Assembly (NCBI RefSeq): GCF_900129875.1
Contig: NZ_FQXC01000003.1
Location: forward strand, 620,001 to 684,000
Length of the DNA: 64,000 nucleotides
Direction: 5' to 3'
DNA from: Marivita hallyeonensis
Lineage (GTDB): Bacteria; Pseudomonadota; Alphaproteobacteria; Rhodobacterales; Rhodobacteraceae
Below are positions 17,679 through 28,100 of the stretch, one piece after another (position 1 is the stretch's first letter; each line of letters starts with the position of its first letter). Below the pieces are notes generated by a model, which saw nothing but the letters and a program-made list of their open reading frames with translations, was not told the DNA's origin and did no database searches. The translations under genes were made by a program, and so were the position numbers.

Positions 17679-20600
17679 ATGACCATGGAAACTACGGCGC
17701 CTGGCGCGGCGTCCGAAACCGACATTGCCATCGTTGGCATGTCCGCGCATTTGCCGGGGGCATCCTCGCTTGCCGAATACTGGCGCAATCTGCGCGATGG
17801 AGTGTCCTCGATCCGGCGTTTGAATGAAGACGAACTTATCTCGGCAAGCGTCCCGCAAGGGCTCTTGCGCCACCGCGATTACGTCCCTTACGCAGCCCTT
17901 CTAGACGGCTATGACCAGTTCGACGCTGAGTTTTTTGGCCTTTCACCCAAAGACGCGGCCATTATGGATCCGCAACACCGGCAGTTCCTCGAATGCGCGT
18001 GGGAAGCGCTCGAAAACGCGGGGCACATGCCGGAACGATACGATGGGCGGATCGGTGTCTTTGGTGGCTGCGGTATGGGCAGTTACTTTTACTTCAACCT
18101 GTGCTCGAACACCGACCTTGTCGACAATACGGGCATGTTCCTGTTGCGCCATACCGGCAACGACAAGGACTTTCTTACGACACGTGTGAGTCACATTTTT
18201 GACCTCGATGGTCCGTCCGTCAGTGTGCAGACCGCCTGCTCGACCTCCCTTGTCGCGACGCACTACGCCTGCCAATCGCTTCTCAACGGCGAATGCGACA
18301 TGGCGTTGGCTGGTGGTGTGACCATAGAGATGCCGCAGGGGCAGGGATATCTCTACAAGGAGAACGAAATCCTGTCGCCCGATGGCCAGTGCCACGCGTT
18401 CGATCATCGCGCGCAGGGGACGGTCTTTGGTTCCGGCGCCGGTATCGTCGTTTTGCGCCGCCTATCGGACGCTCTGGCCGATGGTGATCACATCTGGGCG
18501 GTCATCAAGGGCAGCGCGGTCAACAACGATGGCGCAGCCAAAGCGGGCTACCTGGCCCCATCTGTGGATGGGCAATCCGAAGCCATTTCCGAAGCACACG
18601 CAATCGCCGGCGTGACTGCCGACAGCATCGACTATGTCGAATGCCACGGCACCGGGACGTATCTGGGCGACCCGATTGAGGTCGCGGCGCTGACACAGGC
18701 TTTCCAGGAAACCAGCGACAAGGTTGGACATTGCCGCATCGGGTCGGTCAAAACCAATATCGGCCACCTCGACACGGCTGCTGGAGTTGCCAGCCTCATC
18801 AAAGCGTCGATGGCGCTGCACAACCACCAGATGCCGCCAAGCCTTGGTTTCGAGAAGCCGAACCCGACGATTGACTTCGAAACTTCTCCGTTCCGGGTAA
18901 ACGACCGCTTGTCCGACTGGCCAAGAACAGGTCATCCCCGGCGCGCGGGCGTCAACTCACTTGGCGTCGGCGGGACCAACGCCCACGTCGTGCTAGAAGA
19001 AGCGCCGGACGTGGCCGCATCGGAAGACAGCGATTGGCCATTTCAGATCCTCACTGTCTCGGCGCGCAACAAGGCCGCGCTGGATGGCAACGCACAGCAG
19101 CTTGCGGCGCATCTTCGGGCGAACGCGGATCAGCCGTTGGCTGACGTCGCATGGACTCTCAAGGAAGGCCGCCGCGCGTTTGAAAAACGCCGGATCGTTG
19201 TTGCCGCCGACCATCTCGAGGCCGCGCGGCTGTTAGAGCAAGACGACACCCGCCGTGTCCATTCCCATGAAGCGATGAAGGACCCAGACGTTGCCTTCCT
19301 CTTCCCCGGTGGCGGTGCGCAGTACGTCAACATGGCGCGTGACCTGTACGAAACAGAGCCGGTTTTCGCAGAATGGATGGACCACGGGCTGACGCATCTC
19401 GAAACGCTTGAAGACCGGGATATCCGCGCCCTCTGGTTGCCGGAACCGGACAAGGCCCGCGCTGCGTCAGAGGCGTTGCGCAAACCGTCCTTGCAGTTAC
19501 CGCTCATCATGATCGTCGAGTATGCGCTGGCGCAGCTCTGGATGAGCTGGGGCGTTGAACCTTCGGCCTTGGCGGGCCATTCGATGGGCGAAAACACGGC
19601 GGCCTGCGTTGCTGGCGTGATGTCCTTTGAAGACTGCATCGGGCTCGTCCACCTGCGCGGCAGCCTTTTCGATACCGTGGAAAAAGGCGGTATGCTGTCG
19701 GTGGCCTTGCCAGCAGAAGAACTGAAGCCGTTTCTCAAAGGTCCCATCGATCTTGGCGCGATAAACAGTCCGGGCCTCAGCGTGGCCTCGGGGCCGAACG
19801 CGGCCCTGATGGCACTTGAGAAAGAGCTGAAGGCGCGCGACGTTGATTTTCAGCGGATTCCAATTGATATCGCAGCGCATTCGCACATGCTGGAACCGAT
19901 CCTTGACCGGTTCCGCGACTATCTCAAATCGATCGATCTGCATCCACCGCAAATCCCGATGACGTCGAACGCGACGGGTACGTGGATGACGGACGAACAG
20001 GCCACCGATCCCGATTACTGGGTCGGCCATCTTCGCGGCACGGTGCACTTTGCGCAATGTCTCGATACGCTCTCGGACCGCCCCAGCCGCATCTATCTGG
20101 AAGTCGGCCCCGGCAAGGCGCTTTCTGCGCTCGCCCGGCAGTGTGAGGGCATCAAGCCACAACAGGTCCTGTCCAGCCTGCGCCATCCCGAGGATGAGGT
20201 TGCGGACGACCGGCACCTGCTCGAGGTGCTTGGTCGCATCTGGGCACTAGGCGGCGAATTCGACTGGGCGCAGATCTGGGGTGACGCACGTCGCAACCGT
20301 GTGCCGCTGCCCACCTACGCTTTCCAGCGTTCCCGCTATTTTATTGAGCGCAGCGAACAAACCACAAGCACCGCGCCGACGTTCCTGTCGCGCATCGATG
20401 GCGTCGAAAATTGGGGTTGGACCCCATCATGGCGGCCCAAATACGCCGATGCCCCCGTCAACGTCCGCACTGAATTGGGCAAGGCCGAACCGCAAAGCTG
20501 GCTGATGTTCATGGATGATTGCGGTGTTGCGGCCGCAGCAGCGCGCCGCATCCGAGCGGCGGGACATGCCGTGGTCGAAGTCTGGCCTGGCGACAGCTTC

Positions 20601-23600
20601 GCCCGTCTAGATGAGACGACCTACGCGCTTGCACCTGAGCGGGGTCGCGAAGGGTATGACCTTCTTTTCCGGGACATGCTCTCGCATGGACTGGTGCCAA
20701 GTCGCATCGCGCATTTCTGGGGTGTGACGAAGGACAAAAGCCATCGTCCGGGATCAAGCTTCTTTCACCGGGTTCAGGAACACGGATTCTATTCGCTTCT
20801 CTTCATCGCTCAGGCGATTGCGGACGAAACGCTGCCGAAACCAGCGCATATCAACGTATTCACGAACGACGCCGCGGCGCTTGGTGCAGATGAGTTGCTG
20901 ACACCGGAAAAGGCTATTCTTTCCGGCCCCGCACGCGTCATTCCACGTGAAATCCCGAACCTGACTGTGTCGAGCATAGACGTGCAGGTGCCGATGCCGC
21001 CGAAAAACACCCTGTTCGGTCGCGCCGCCGGGCAAGCCGCTTTCGAGGCCGAGATGGACGCGCTGACCGATCAGGTGCTCGAAGACCTGATCGCCGAGCC
21101 AAGGTCATGCACCGCCGCGTTGCGAGACGGACGTCGGTACGAACAGTCCCTTCGGAAAACGCCGCTCACCCCGACGACGACGCCGGCCCTCAAACCGGGC
21201 GGGACGTACCTCATCACCGGTGGCTTTGGCGGCATTGGCCTGACCATTGCCAAATCCCTTGCGGCGCAGAACTGCACCCTTGTGCTGACCGGGCGCGAAG
21301 CTTTGCCTGACCGCGCGCATTGGGATCGGATCGTCCAACGCCATGCCCCGCAAGACAAAGCGGTGCGGCGCATTCAAGCGGTGCAAGAACTGGAAGCGCT
21401 GGGCGCGACGGTGCTCACATTCGCTGCGGATGTGTGCAACCTCATCGACATGACTGACGTGGTCACGAAAACGAAAGAGGTCGCAGGTCGGATCGACGGC
21501 GTCATCCACGCGGCGGGTATCATAGACGACGCGCCGCTTCTGTCGAAGACAACCAGCGCGATCGAACAGGTCTTTTCCGCCAAGATTCATGGCACGAAAG
21601 TGCTGGATGCCCTGTTCCCGGATGGTGAAACAGATTTCATCGTCTTGTTCTCGTCATCCTCCACCCAGACCGCGCCTGCGGGTCAGGTCGACTACGTTGC
21701 AGCGAATGAGTATCTCAACGCGTTTGCTCGCTCCCGCAAAGGCGGGTCGACCTCTGTCGTCGCGATCAACTGGGGCATCTGGGCAGAGGTCGGCATGGCC
21801 GCAGACGCCTTGGCCGACCGAACCGGAGACCGTAGCGCGAGTGAATTCACCGACATTGATCTGCCGCTCCTGCAGTCCACCGGGTTCGATCCTTCCGGTC
21901 ACCGCGTCTTCCACGCGCGGTATTCGACGCAGGATTGGTTTATCGACGAACACCGAACCAAGCGGGGTGATGCGCTGTTCCCCGGCGCGGGTTACCTTAC
22001 GCTCGCGGCGCAGGCGTTGCGCGGCCAAGGTGAAGGAGACGCTTTCGCGATCCGCAATATGACCTTCCTTCGCCCGCTCCACGTCGCGGACACCGGTCAC
22101 CGCGACATCCGTCTGCGCCTGACCCGCGGGGACGAAGGGTACCACATGGATGTGATGGGCGATGGTTCGCTTGACGGGACCAAGGGCTTTGCGCCCGTGG
22201 TCACGGCCGAACTGTCACTGATCCCGCAAGCACAGCCTCAATCGCTTGATATCGAGGCGATCCGCAAACGCTGTGGCGCGCCACGGACGGCGCGGAACGG
22301 ACAAAAACTCGCCGCCGCGCAGGAAACCCAACTTGCCTTTGGACCGCGTTGGAAAACCCTCGACACCTGTGCGTTTGGTGACGGCGAAGGCATTGCAGAA
22401 CTGTCTCTCAACGCTGCCGCGAAAGACGATGATGGCTGGCACTTCCATCCCGCCCTGCTGGACATCGCCACAGGCTGGGCGATGGAACTGATCGAAGGGT
22501 ACCGCGCCGACAGGCTCTGGGTGCCGGTCTCGTACGCTGATGTGCGTGTGTTCCATCGCTTGCCCGAACGCGTGATCAGCTGGGTGCGGTCGGCGAGTGC
22601 AAACCGCAATGATGACGAAACCGCGTCTTTCGACATCACCCTCGCCATGCCGGATGGCACAGTCTGCATGGAGATCGCGGGATTCTCGATCAAACGCCTG
22701 GATGATCTGGGCGCCCTGACCAAACCTGCGAAGATCGTGAAAGCCGAATTCGAACCCGAGGATTTCAGCCGCAAGGCACAACCGTTGTCCGCAGCTGAGG
22801 AGCGGCTTCAATACAACTTGTCGCAAGGCATTGAACCAAAGGACGGTGCCGAAGCTTTCCAGCGCGCTCTGGCCTTGAAAGAGCCGCAGATTGTGGTGTC
22901 GTCCTTGGACATGGACGCCCTGATCGAACAGGTCGGCGCAAGCACTGCGGAATCGTCTGACACTCAGAAATTCGACCGCCCGAAGCTCGAGGGGGATTAC
23001 GTCGCCCCGGAAACCGAGGTCGAGCGTACTCTCGTCGGCATCTGGGAAGACCTGCTCGGCGTACAAAACGTCGGTGTCGAAGACAGCTTTTTCGACCTTG
23101 GCGGGCATTCCCTGATCGCGGTGCGCCTCTTTGCCAAGGTGCGCAAGACCTACGACGTCGACTTTCCTATCTCGATCCTGTTCGAGGCCCCGACGATCCG
23201 TGCCTGCGCGACCCTCATTCAGGAACGCACCGGCATTACCGACAGTGTCGAAGACGCGCCGAAAAGACCCGCAAAGCAGAAGCGGCGTTTCAAACACCTC
23301 GTGGCGATGCACGACGGCGAGGGCGGTCCGAAAATGCCCTTCTTCCTTGTCGCAGGCATGTTCGGGAACGTCCTAAACCTGCGCCATCTCGCGCAGCTTC
23401 TGGGCACGGACCGACCATTCTACGGCCTCCAGGCCAAGGGGCTCTACGGTGACGAAGACCCGCACACCTCGATAAAGGATGCGGCGCGCGACTATATCGC
23501 CGAGATGAAGCTCGTGCAGCCGCATGGCCCGTATTTCGTCGGTGGCTTCTCGGGTGGTGGGATCACCGCCTACGAGATCGCGCACCAGCTGGAAAGAATG

Positions 23601-24155
23601 GGCGATGAGGTGGCGGCCATCGTTCTTCTGGACACGCCGCTCCCGCAACGCCGTCCGCTCAGCCGTCAGGACAGGCTCCTGATCCAGCTTCACGAGACGC
23701 ACCGCAGAGGGGTGGCTTACCCGTTCCATTGGCTGCGCAACCGGATCCGCTGGGAGATCGACAAGCGCCGCATCTCGGAAGACGCAGCGACCACACACAG
23801 TTTCCACAACGCTGAAATCGAGCGCGCCTTTCTAAGCGCGGTTGCCGACTACGGGATGCGCCCTTGGCACGGTCGCATCGCCCTATTCCGGCCGCCGTTG
23901 GTGGGGACGTGGAAAGTGTCGAAAGACCGCTGGGTGAACCACGAACGGGCCTACCTGTTCGATGACAACGACTGGGGTCAATTCACGCCCCAGATCGAGG
24001 TGTACGAAGTACCGGGCGATCACGACAGCATGGTGCTCGAGCCGAATGTGCGTGTTCTTGCAAGCCAGATGCGCAACGTCATTGTCACAACCGAGGCCAA
24101 GGTTGCGGGCAATGGAAAAGTACTGAGTTTTGAGGCGACCCAAGCCGCGGAGTAA
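17679..24155 (+). CDS. Type I polyketide synthase KS-AT-KR-DH-ACP-TE
   Basis: This 2158-residue monomodular PKS has visible domains: ketosynthase (about 12-440; Cys187 in TACSTS, plus the HGTGT and NIGHLD histidine motifs), acyltransferase (about 535-830; Ser635 in GHSMGE), ketoreductase (about 1170-1370; GGFGGIG cofactor loop, Tyr1339 in YVAANEY), dehydratase (about 1415-1700; His1425 in DEHRTKRGDALFPG, Asp1595 in HPALLD), acyl carrier protein (about 1775-1840; Ser1811 in GGHSL), and thioesterase (about 1860-2130; Ser1958 in GFSGGG, Asp1985, His2115). KR precedes DH, unlike the usual DH-KR order. There is no enoylreductase, methyltransferase or loading module. The AT motif AAHSH does not match canonical malonyl or methylmalonyl signatures, so the extender is uncertain. 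It is tightly linked to a GT2 and an NRPS downstream. Confidence 0.95.
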   Translation: MTMETTAPGAASETDIAIVGMSAHLPGASSLAEYWRNLRDGVSSIRRLNEDELISASVPQGLLRHRDYVPYAALLDGYDQFDAEFFGLSPKDAAIMDPQHRQFLECAWEALENAGHMPERYDGRIGVFGGCGMGSYFYFNLCSNTDLVDNTGMFLLRHTGNDKDFLTTRVSHIFDLDGPSVSVQTACSTSLVATHYACQSLLNGECDMALAGGVTIEMPQGQGYLYKENEILSPDGQCHAFDHRAQGTVFGSGAGIVVLRRLSDALADGDHIWAVIKGSAVNNDGAAKAGYLAPSVDGQSEAISEAHAIAGVTADSIDYVECHGTGTYLGDPIEVAALTQAFQETSDKVGHCRIGSVKTNIGHLDTAAGVASLIKASMALHNHQMPPSLGFEKPNPTIDFETSPFRVNDRLSDWPRTGHPRRAGVNSLGVGGTNAHVVLEEAPDVAASEDSDWPFQILTVSARNKAALDGNAQQLAAHLRANADQPLADVAWTLKEGRRAFEKRRIVVAADHLEAARLLEQDDTRRVHSHEAMKDPDVAFLFPGGGAQYVNMARDLYETEPVFAEWMDHGLTHLETLEDRDIRALWLPEPDKARAASEALRKPSLQLPLIMIVEYALAQLWMSWGVEPSALAGHSMGENTAACVAGVMSFEDCIGLVHLRGSLFDTVEKGGMLSVALPAEELKPFLKGPIDLGAINSPGLSVASGPNAALMALEKELKARDVDFQRIPIDIAAHSHMLEPILDRFRDYLKSIDLHPPQIPMTSNATGTWMTDEQATDPDYWVGHLRGTVHFAQCLDTLSDRPSRIYLEVGPGKALSALARQCEGIKPQQVLSSLRHPEDEVADDRHLLEVLGRIWALGGEFDWAQIWGDARRNRVPLPTYAFQRSRYFIERSEQTTSTAPTFLSRIDGVENWGWTPSWRPKYADAPVNVRTELGKAEPQSWLMFMDDCGVAAAAARRIRAAGHAVVEVWPGDSFARLDETTYALAPERGREGYDLLFRDMLSHGLVPSRIAHFWGVTKDKSHRPGSSFFHRVQEHGFYSLLFIAQAIADETLPKPAHINVFTNDAAALGADELLTPEKAILSGPARVIPREIPNLTVSSIDVQVPMPPKNTLFGRAAGQAAFEAEMDALTDQVLEDLIAEPRSCTAALRDGRRYEQSLRKTPLTPTTTPALKPGGTYLITGGFGGIGLTIAKSLAAQNCTLVLTGREALPDRAHWDRIVQRHAPQDKAVRRIQAVQELEALGATVLTFAADVCNLIDMTDVVTKTKEVAGRIDGVIHAAGIIDDAPLLSKTTSAIEQVFSAKIHGTKVLDALFPDGETDFIVLFSSSSTQTAPAGQVDYVAANEYLNAFARSRKGGSTSVVAINWGIWAEVGMAADALADRTGDRSASEFTDIDLPLLQSTGFDPSGHRVFHARYSTQDWFIDEHRTKRGDALFPGAGYLTLAAQALRGQGEGDAFAIRNMTFLRPLHVADTGHRDIRLRLTRGDEGYHMDVMGDGSLDGTKGFAPVVTAELSLIPQAQPQSLDIEAIRKRCGAPRTARNGQKLAAAQETQLAFGPRWKTLDTCAFGDGEGIAELSLNAAAKDDDGWHFHPALLDIATGWAMELIEGYRADRLWVPVSYADVRVFHRLPERVISWVRSASANRNDDETASFDITLAMPDGTVCMEIAGFSIKRLDDLGALTKPAKIVKAEFEPEDFSRKAQPLSAAEERLQYNLSQGIEPKDGAEAFQRALALKEPQIVVSSLDMDALIEQVGASTAESSDTQKFDRPKLEGDYVAPETEVERTLVGIWEDLLGVQNVGVEDSFFDLGGHSLIAVRLFAKVRKTYDVDFPISILFEAPTIRACATLIQERTGITDSVEDAPKRPAKQKRRFKHLVAMHDGEGGPKMPFFLVAGMFGNVLNLRHLAQLLGTDRPFYGLQAKGLYGDEDPHTSIKDAARDYIAEMKLVQPHGPYFVGGFSGGGITAYEIAHQLERMGDEVAAIVLLDTPLPQRRPLSRQDRLLIQLHETHRRGVAYPFHWLRNRIRWEIDKRRISEDAATTHSFHNAEIERAFLSAVADYGMRPWHGRIALFRPPLVGTWKVSKDRWVNHERAYLFDDNDWGQFTPQIEVYEVPGDHDSMVLEPNVRVLASQMRNVIVTTEAKVAGNGKVLSFEATQAAE

Positions 24156-24161
24156 TTGTTT

Positions 24162-25181
24162 ATGACGGAGATCGTCGTTGTCGTTCTGAATTACAAAACC
24201 CCGGATCTTGCGGTCCAGGCGGCGCAGTCCGCCGCTCGGGGTATGTCAGGTTACAGCGGTGCGATACTGCTGGTCGACAACGACAGCCCTGATAACAGCT
24301 TTCAAAGAATGCAGGACGCGGTGCTGGCTGCGGACTGGCCAGCGCATTTGAACGTGCAGGTCCTCCAATCCGGTCACAATGGTGGATTTGGTGCGGGCAA
24401 CAATTTCGGCATCCGCGCAGGTCTCGCGATCTGCCCTCAAGCTGACTACGTCTATGTCCTAAATCCCGACGCTTGCGTGGATGACACCACAATTTCGGCC
24501 CTCGTCGATTACCTTGAAGCGCGGCCAAAGGTGGCCTTCGCCGGAAGCTGGATCTACGGCGACGATGGCGAAGACCACTGCAGTGCTTTTCGGTTGCCGG
24601 GACTCGCCTCGGAGTTCGAAAGTGCCACGCGCTTCGGTCCGGTCACGCGACTGTTGAAAAGCTACGTCCTGCCGTTGCACATCCCCGAGACGTCCGGCCC
24701 GGTCGGCTGGGTCGTCGGCGCATCCTTTCTCGCGCGAACCAGCGTGCTTGAGGAAATCGGCCTCTTTGATGAAACCTTCTTCCTGTATTTCGAGGAAACC
24801 GACATCTGCCTCCGGGCGCACCGCGCGGGATATGAGGTCCATTTCGTGCGCGAGAGCCGAACCTGTCACATCGGCTCCGTCTCGACGGGCCTCGGAACGT
24901 GGGAGCGGACGCCGACATACTGGTTCGACAGTCGTTGGTACTACTACAGCAAGAATTACGGGCGCAGTTACGCTGTGGCCGCGACGGTGCTGAGCGCGAT
25001 CGGCACCGCATTCTGGCGCCTCCGACGGCGTCTTGAAGGCAAACCAAACACGGACGCGCATCGCCATTTGCGCGACATGATCGCCCACGCGGCGAAAGCG
25101 GTGTTTCGACCAACGCCAAAGACCGCAATCCGCAAGATGACCGCGCTGCCCAAAACCGCCCTCCAGCCAAGCTTGGACTGA
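24162..25181 (+). CDS. Glycosyltransferase family 2 (rhamnosyltransferase-like)
   Basis: The 339-residue protein has EIVVVVLNYKTPDLAVQAAQS at its start, a LLVDNDSPD nucleotide-binding turn, NGGFGAGNNFGIRAG, and VYVLNPDACVDDTTI, where NPDA replaces a canonical DXD as in many rhamnosyltransferase-like GT2 enzymes. A GLFDETFFLYFEETDICLRAHRAGY block is diagnostic for this subgroup. The start follows the PKS stop by 6 bp and its stop precedes the NRPS by 3 bp, so the three are surely co-transcribed. It may glycosylate the PKS/NRPS product or the lipid-linked glycan. ATG 24162 is used; TTG at 24156 is the alternative. Confidence 0.9.
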   Translation: MTEIVVVVLNYKTPDLAVQAAQSAARGMSGYSGAILLVDNDSPDNSFQRMQDAVLAADWPAHLNVQVLQSGHNGGFGAGNNFGIRAGLAICPQADYVYVLNPDACVDDTTISALVDYLEARPKVAFAGSWIYGDDGEDHCSAFRLPGLASEFESATRFGPVTRLLKSYVLPLHIPETSGPVGWVVGASFLARTSVLEEIGLFDETFFLYFEETDICLRAHRAGYEVHFVRESRTCHIGSVSTGLGTWERTPTYWFDSRWYYYSKNYGRSYAVAATVLSAIGTAFWRLRRRLEGKPNTDAHRHLRDMIAHAAKAVFRPTPKTAIRKMTALPKTALQPSLD

Positions 25182-25184
25182 CCC

Positions 25185-28100
25185 ATGACCCATTTCGAAA
25201 CCATCATCATCGGAGACGAAAGCCTGACGCAGCATTGCGCTGACACGCTCTTGGCCGAGGGACACACGCTAAGCGCGCTTGTCACCGGTAACCCGGATCT
25301 GGTCACCTGGGCGCAGAAACGCGGCATCCGGGTCGAGGCACATGGCGGCGATCTTGCCGCGCGATTGCAGGACGCGCCGGTCGATTGGCTTTTGAGTATC
25401 GCCAACCTCAAAGTCCTGCCGCCCGACGTGCTCGCCCTTGCGCGGGAAGGCGCGGTGAATTTTCACGACGGCCCACTTCCGCGTCGGGCTGGCCTGAACG
25501 CCCCGGTCTGGGCGTTGATCGATGGCGAAGCGACGCACGGCATCACGTGGCACCTGATCGATGATGGGATCGATACCGGCGACATCCTTGTTCAAAAGGC
25601 GATCGATGTGTCGCCCGAAGACACAGCGCTGACCCTGAATACCAAATGCTACGAGGCGGGCCTGACGAGCTTTCCCGATCTGTTGACGGAACTCACGACA
25701 GGACTTCCATCGCGGCGCGCGCAAGACACGTCACAAAGGACGCTGCACGCGCTTGCGGACCGCCCCGAAGCGAACGGGGTGCTGAGCTTCGATGACTCGG
25801 CTGACACCGCCCTGCGGATCGTTCGGGCGTTGGACCATGGTGGCTACTGGAATCCACTGTGCACCGCCAAGGTCCTGGCGGGTGATACCGTTCTTCACCT
25901 TGGACAGGCCAATAAGACCGAAACCAGCGCCGTACCGGGCACTGTGATCGAAATCGACGCTGAAAGCCTGACCGTGGCCTTTGCAGACGGTGCTTTGAAG
26001 CTGACGGGCCTTAGAACGTCCGACGGCAAACCCGCTGACCCCACGCGTTACATCGCGCTTGGTCAGACACTGACGTCACTCTCGGATCGTGATCGGAAAG
26101 CCATCACTGACACATTTCGCACCATCGCGAAGAGAGATGGGTATTTGCGGGGCATATTGGCCGAGACGCATCCGCTCGCACTCCCGTTCTTGTCCACCAA
26201 AACCGGGGACGTGAAAACAACCCAGATCGATGCCGATTCCGCGCAACTGGCTCCCGCCTTGACAGTCTTGTGCAAGCGTCTGGCCCGCGGCGCCAATGCG
26301 GCAATCGCTCTGACCAATTCCGACCTACAGGCGTCAGCGCGATTTGGCCTTGCCAGCGCATGGGTGCCGGTTTCGGTCGACGCTCTCGACGGCGGAATTC
26401 CAAACCCCTCCGTGTCTTTCGCAACCGACCTCGCTCTGCGCGACGCGAGTCTCGGGGCCATCGACACACCGGCACTTGCCATATCACACGCCGCGGGTCC
26501 GCTTTTGGGCGCGGCCATCACATTTGAAGTGTCGGGCGATCAGGTCAACGCGCATGTCGACACTGGCCGCATCGCGCCGGATTTCGCGCAGATCCTGATC
26601 CAACGGCTGGAATGGATCGCCCAGCACATCGCCGAAGGTCACGACCTATCGACCGAGCAATCGCTTCCCGAAGCCGAGCGAAACGCGATCATCGAAACCT
26701 TCAACGCAACGACACAGACGGTTGACGGGCCGGAAACCATGCATGCCGCCTTTGAGGCGCAGGTGGACAAGACCCCGGATGCCATTGCGGTCGTGCATGA
26801 AGACACTGAAATCACCTTCGCCACACTGAACGAACACGCAAACCGGATCGCGCACACATTGCGTGACATGGGTATCACGGCGGACACTATGGTCGGTTTG
26901 CATTGCAATCGGGGCCCTGACCTCGTCGCAGCCGCCTTGGGCATCCTCAAGGCAGGTGGCGCCTACGTGCCGCTGGACCCGGACTACCCTGCGGATCGCA
27001 TCGCCCATTACCTTTCAGACAGTGGCGCACCAGTTGTCATCACCCAAACTGCGCTCGAAGACACCCTTCCGTCGAACAAAGCAGACCGGCTGGTGATGGA
27101 TCGCGACCGACGCCTTGCCGCCGCACCCAAAACCAACCCCGAACCCGTGGCGACGGGCAAGGACCTGGCGTACGTGATCTACACGTCTGGCTCGACCGGA
27201 ACGCCAAAGGGCGTGATGATCGAACATCGCAACGTGATGAACTTCTATGCGGGTATGGATGCGGTCGTGCCTGACCGCGAAGATGCCACATGGCTCGCCG
27301 TGACCAGCCTGAGCTTCGATATCTCGGTGCTTGAGCTGTTCTACACCATGACACGCGGTATCAAGGTCGTCCTTCCAAGCGCTAGCAATCGCGGCATCAT
27401 TTCGGGCGGCGCGTCGCGCAAAAGCAGCGACGGCATGGAGTTCTCGATCTACTATTGGGGCAACGACGATGGTGTCGGGCGCGACAAGTATCGACTGCTT
27501 CTCGAAGGTGCGAAATTCGCCGACGAGAATGGCTTCTGCGCCGTTTGGACGCCCGAACGCCACTTTCACGCGTTTGGCGGTCCCTATCCCAACCCGTCGG
27601 TGACTGGGGCAGCCGTTGCCGGCGTGACCAAACAGATCGGTGTGCGTGCCGGAAGCTGTGTCGCACCACTTCACCATCCCGCTCGCATTGCAGAGGAATG
27701 GTCGGTGATCGACAACCTGACCAACGGGCGTGCGGGCCTCGCCATTGCAAGCGGGTGGCAACCGGATGACTTCGTCCTGCGCCCTGAAAACACGCCGCCG
27801 GACAATAAGCCTGCAATGTTCGAAGCGATTGAGCAGGTGCGCAAGCTTTGGCGCGGCGAGCCTGTCGCGTTCCCACGAAAAGACGGGAAGATGCACGAGG
27901 TGGTGACCCAACCGCGCCCTGTGTCGAAAGAGTTGCCAATCTGGGTGACCACAGCAGGCAACCCCGAAACCTGGCGCGAAGCCGGGCGCAACGGGGCGAA
28001 TGTGCTGACGCATTTGCTTGGGCAATCCATCGAAGAGGTGTCCGAGAAGATCGGCATCTACCGCCACGCGCTGCGCGAAGCCGGGCATGATCCGCACCGC

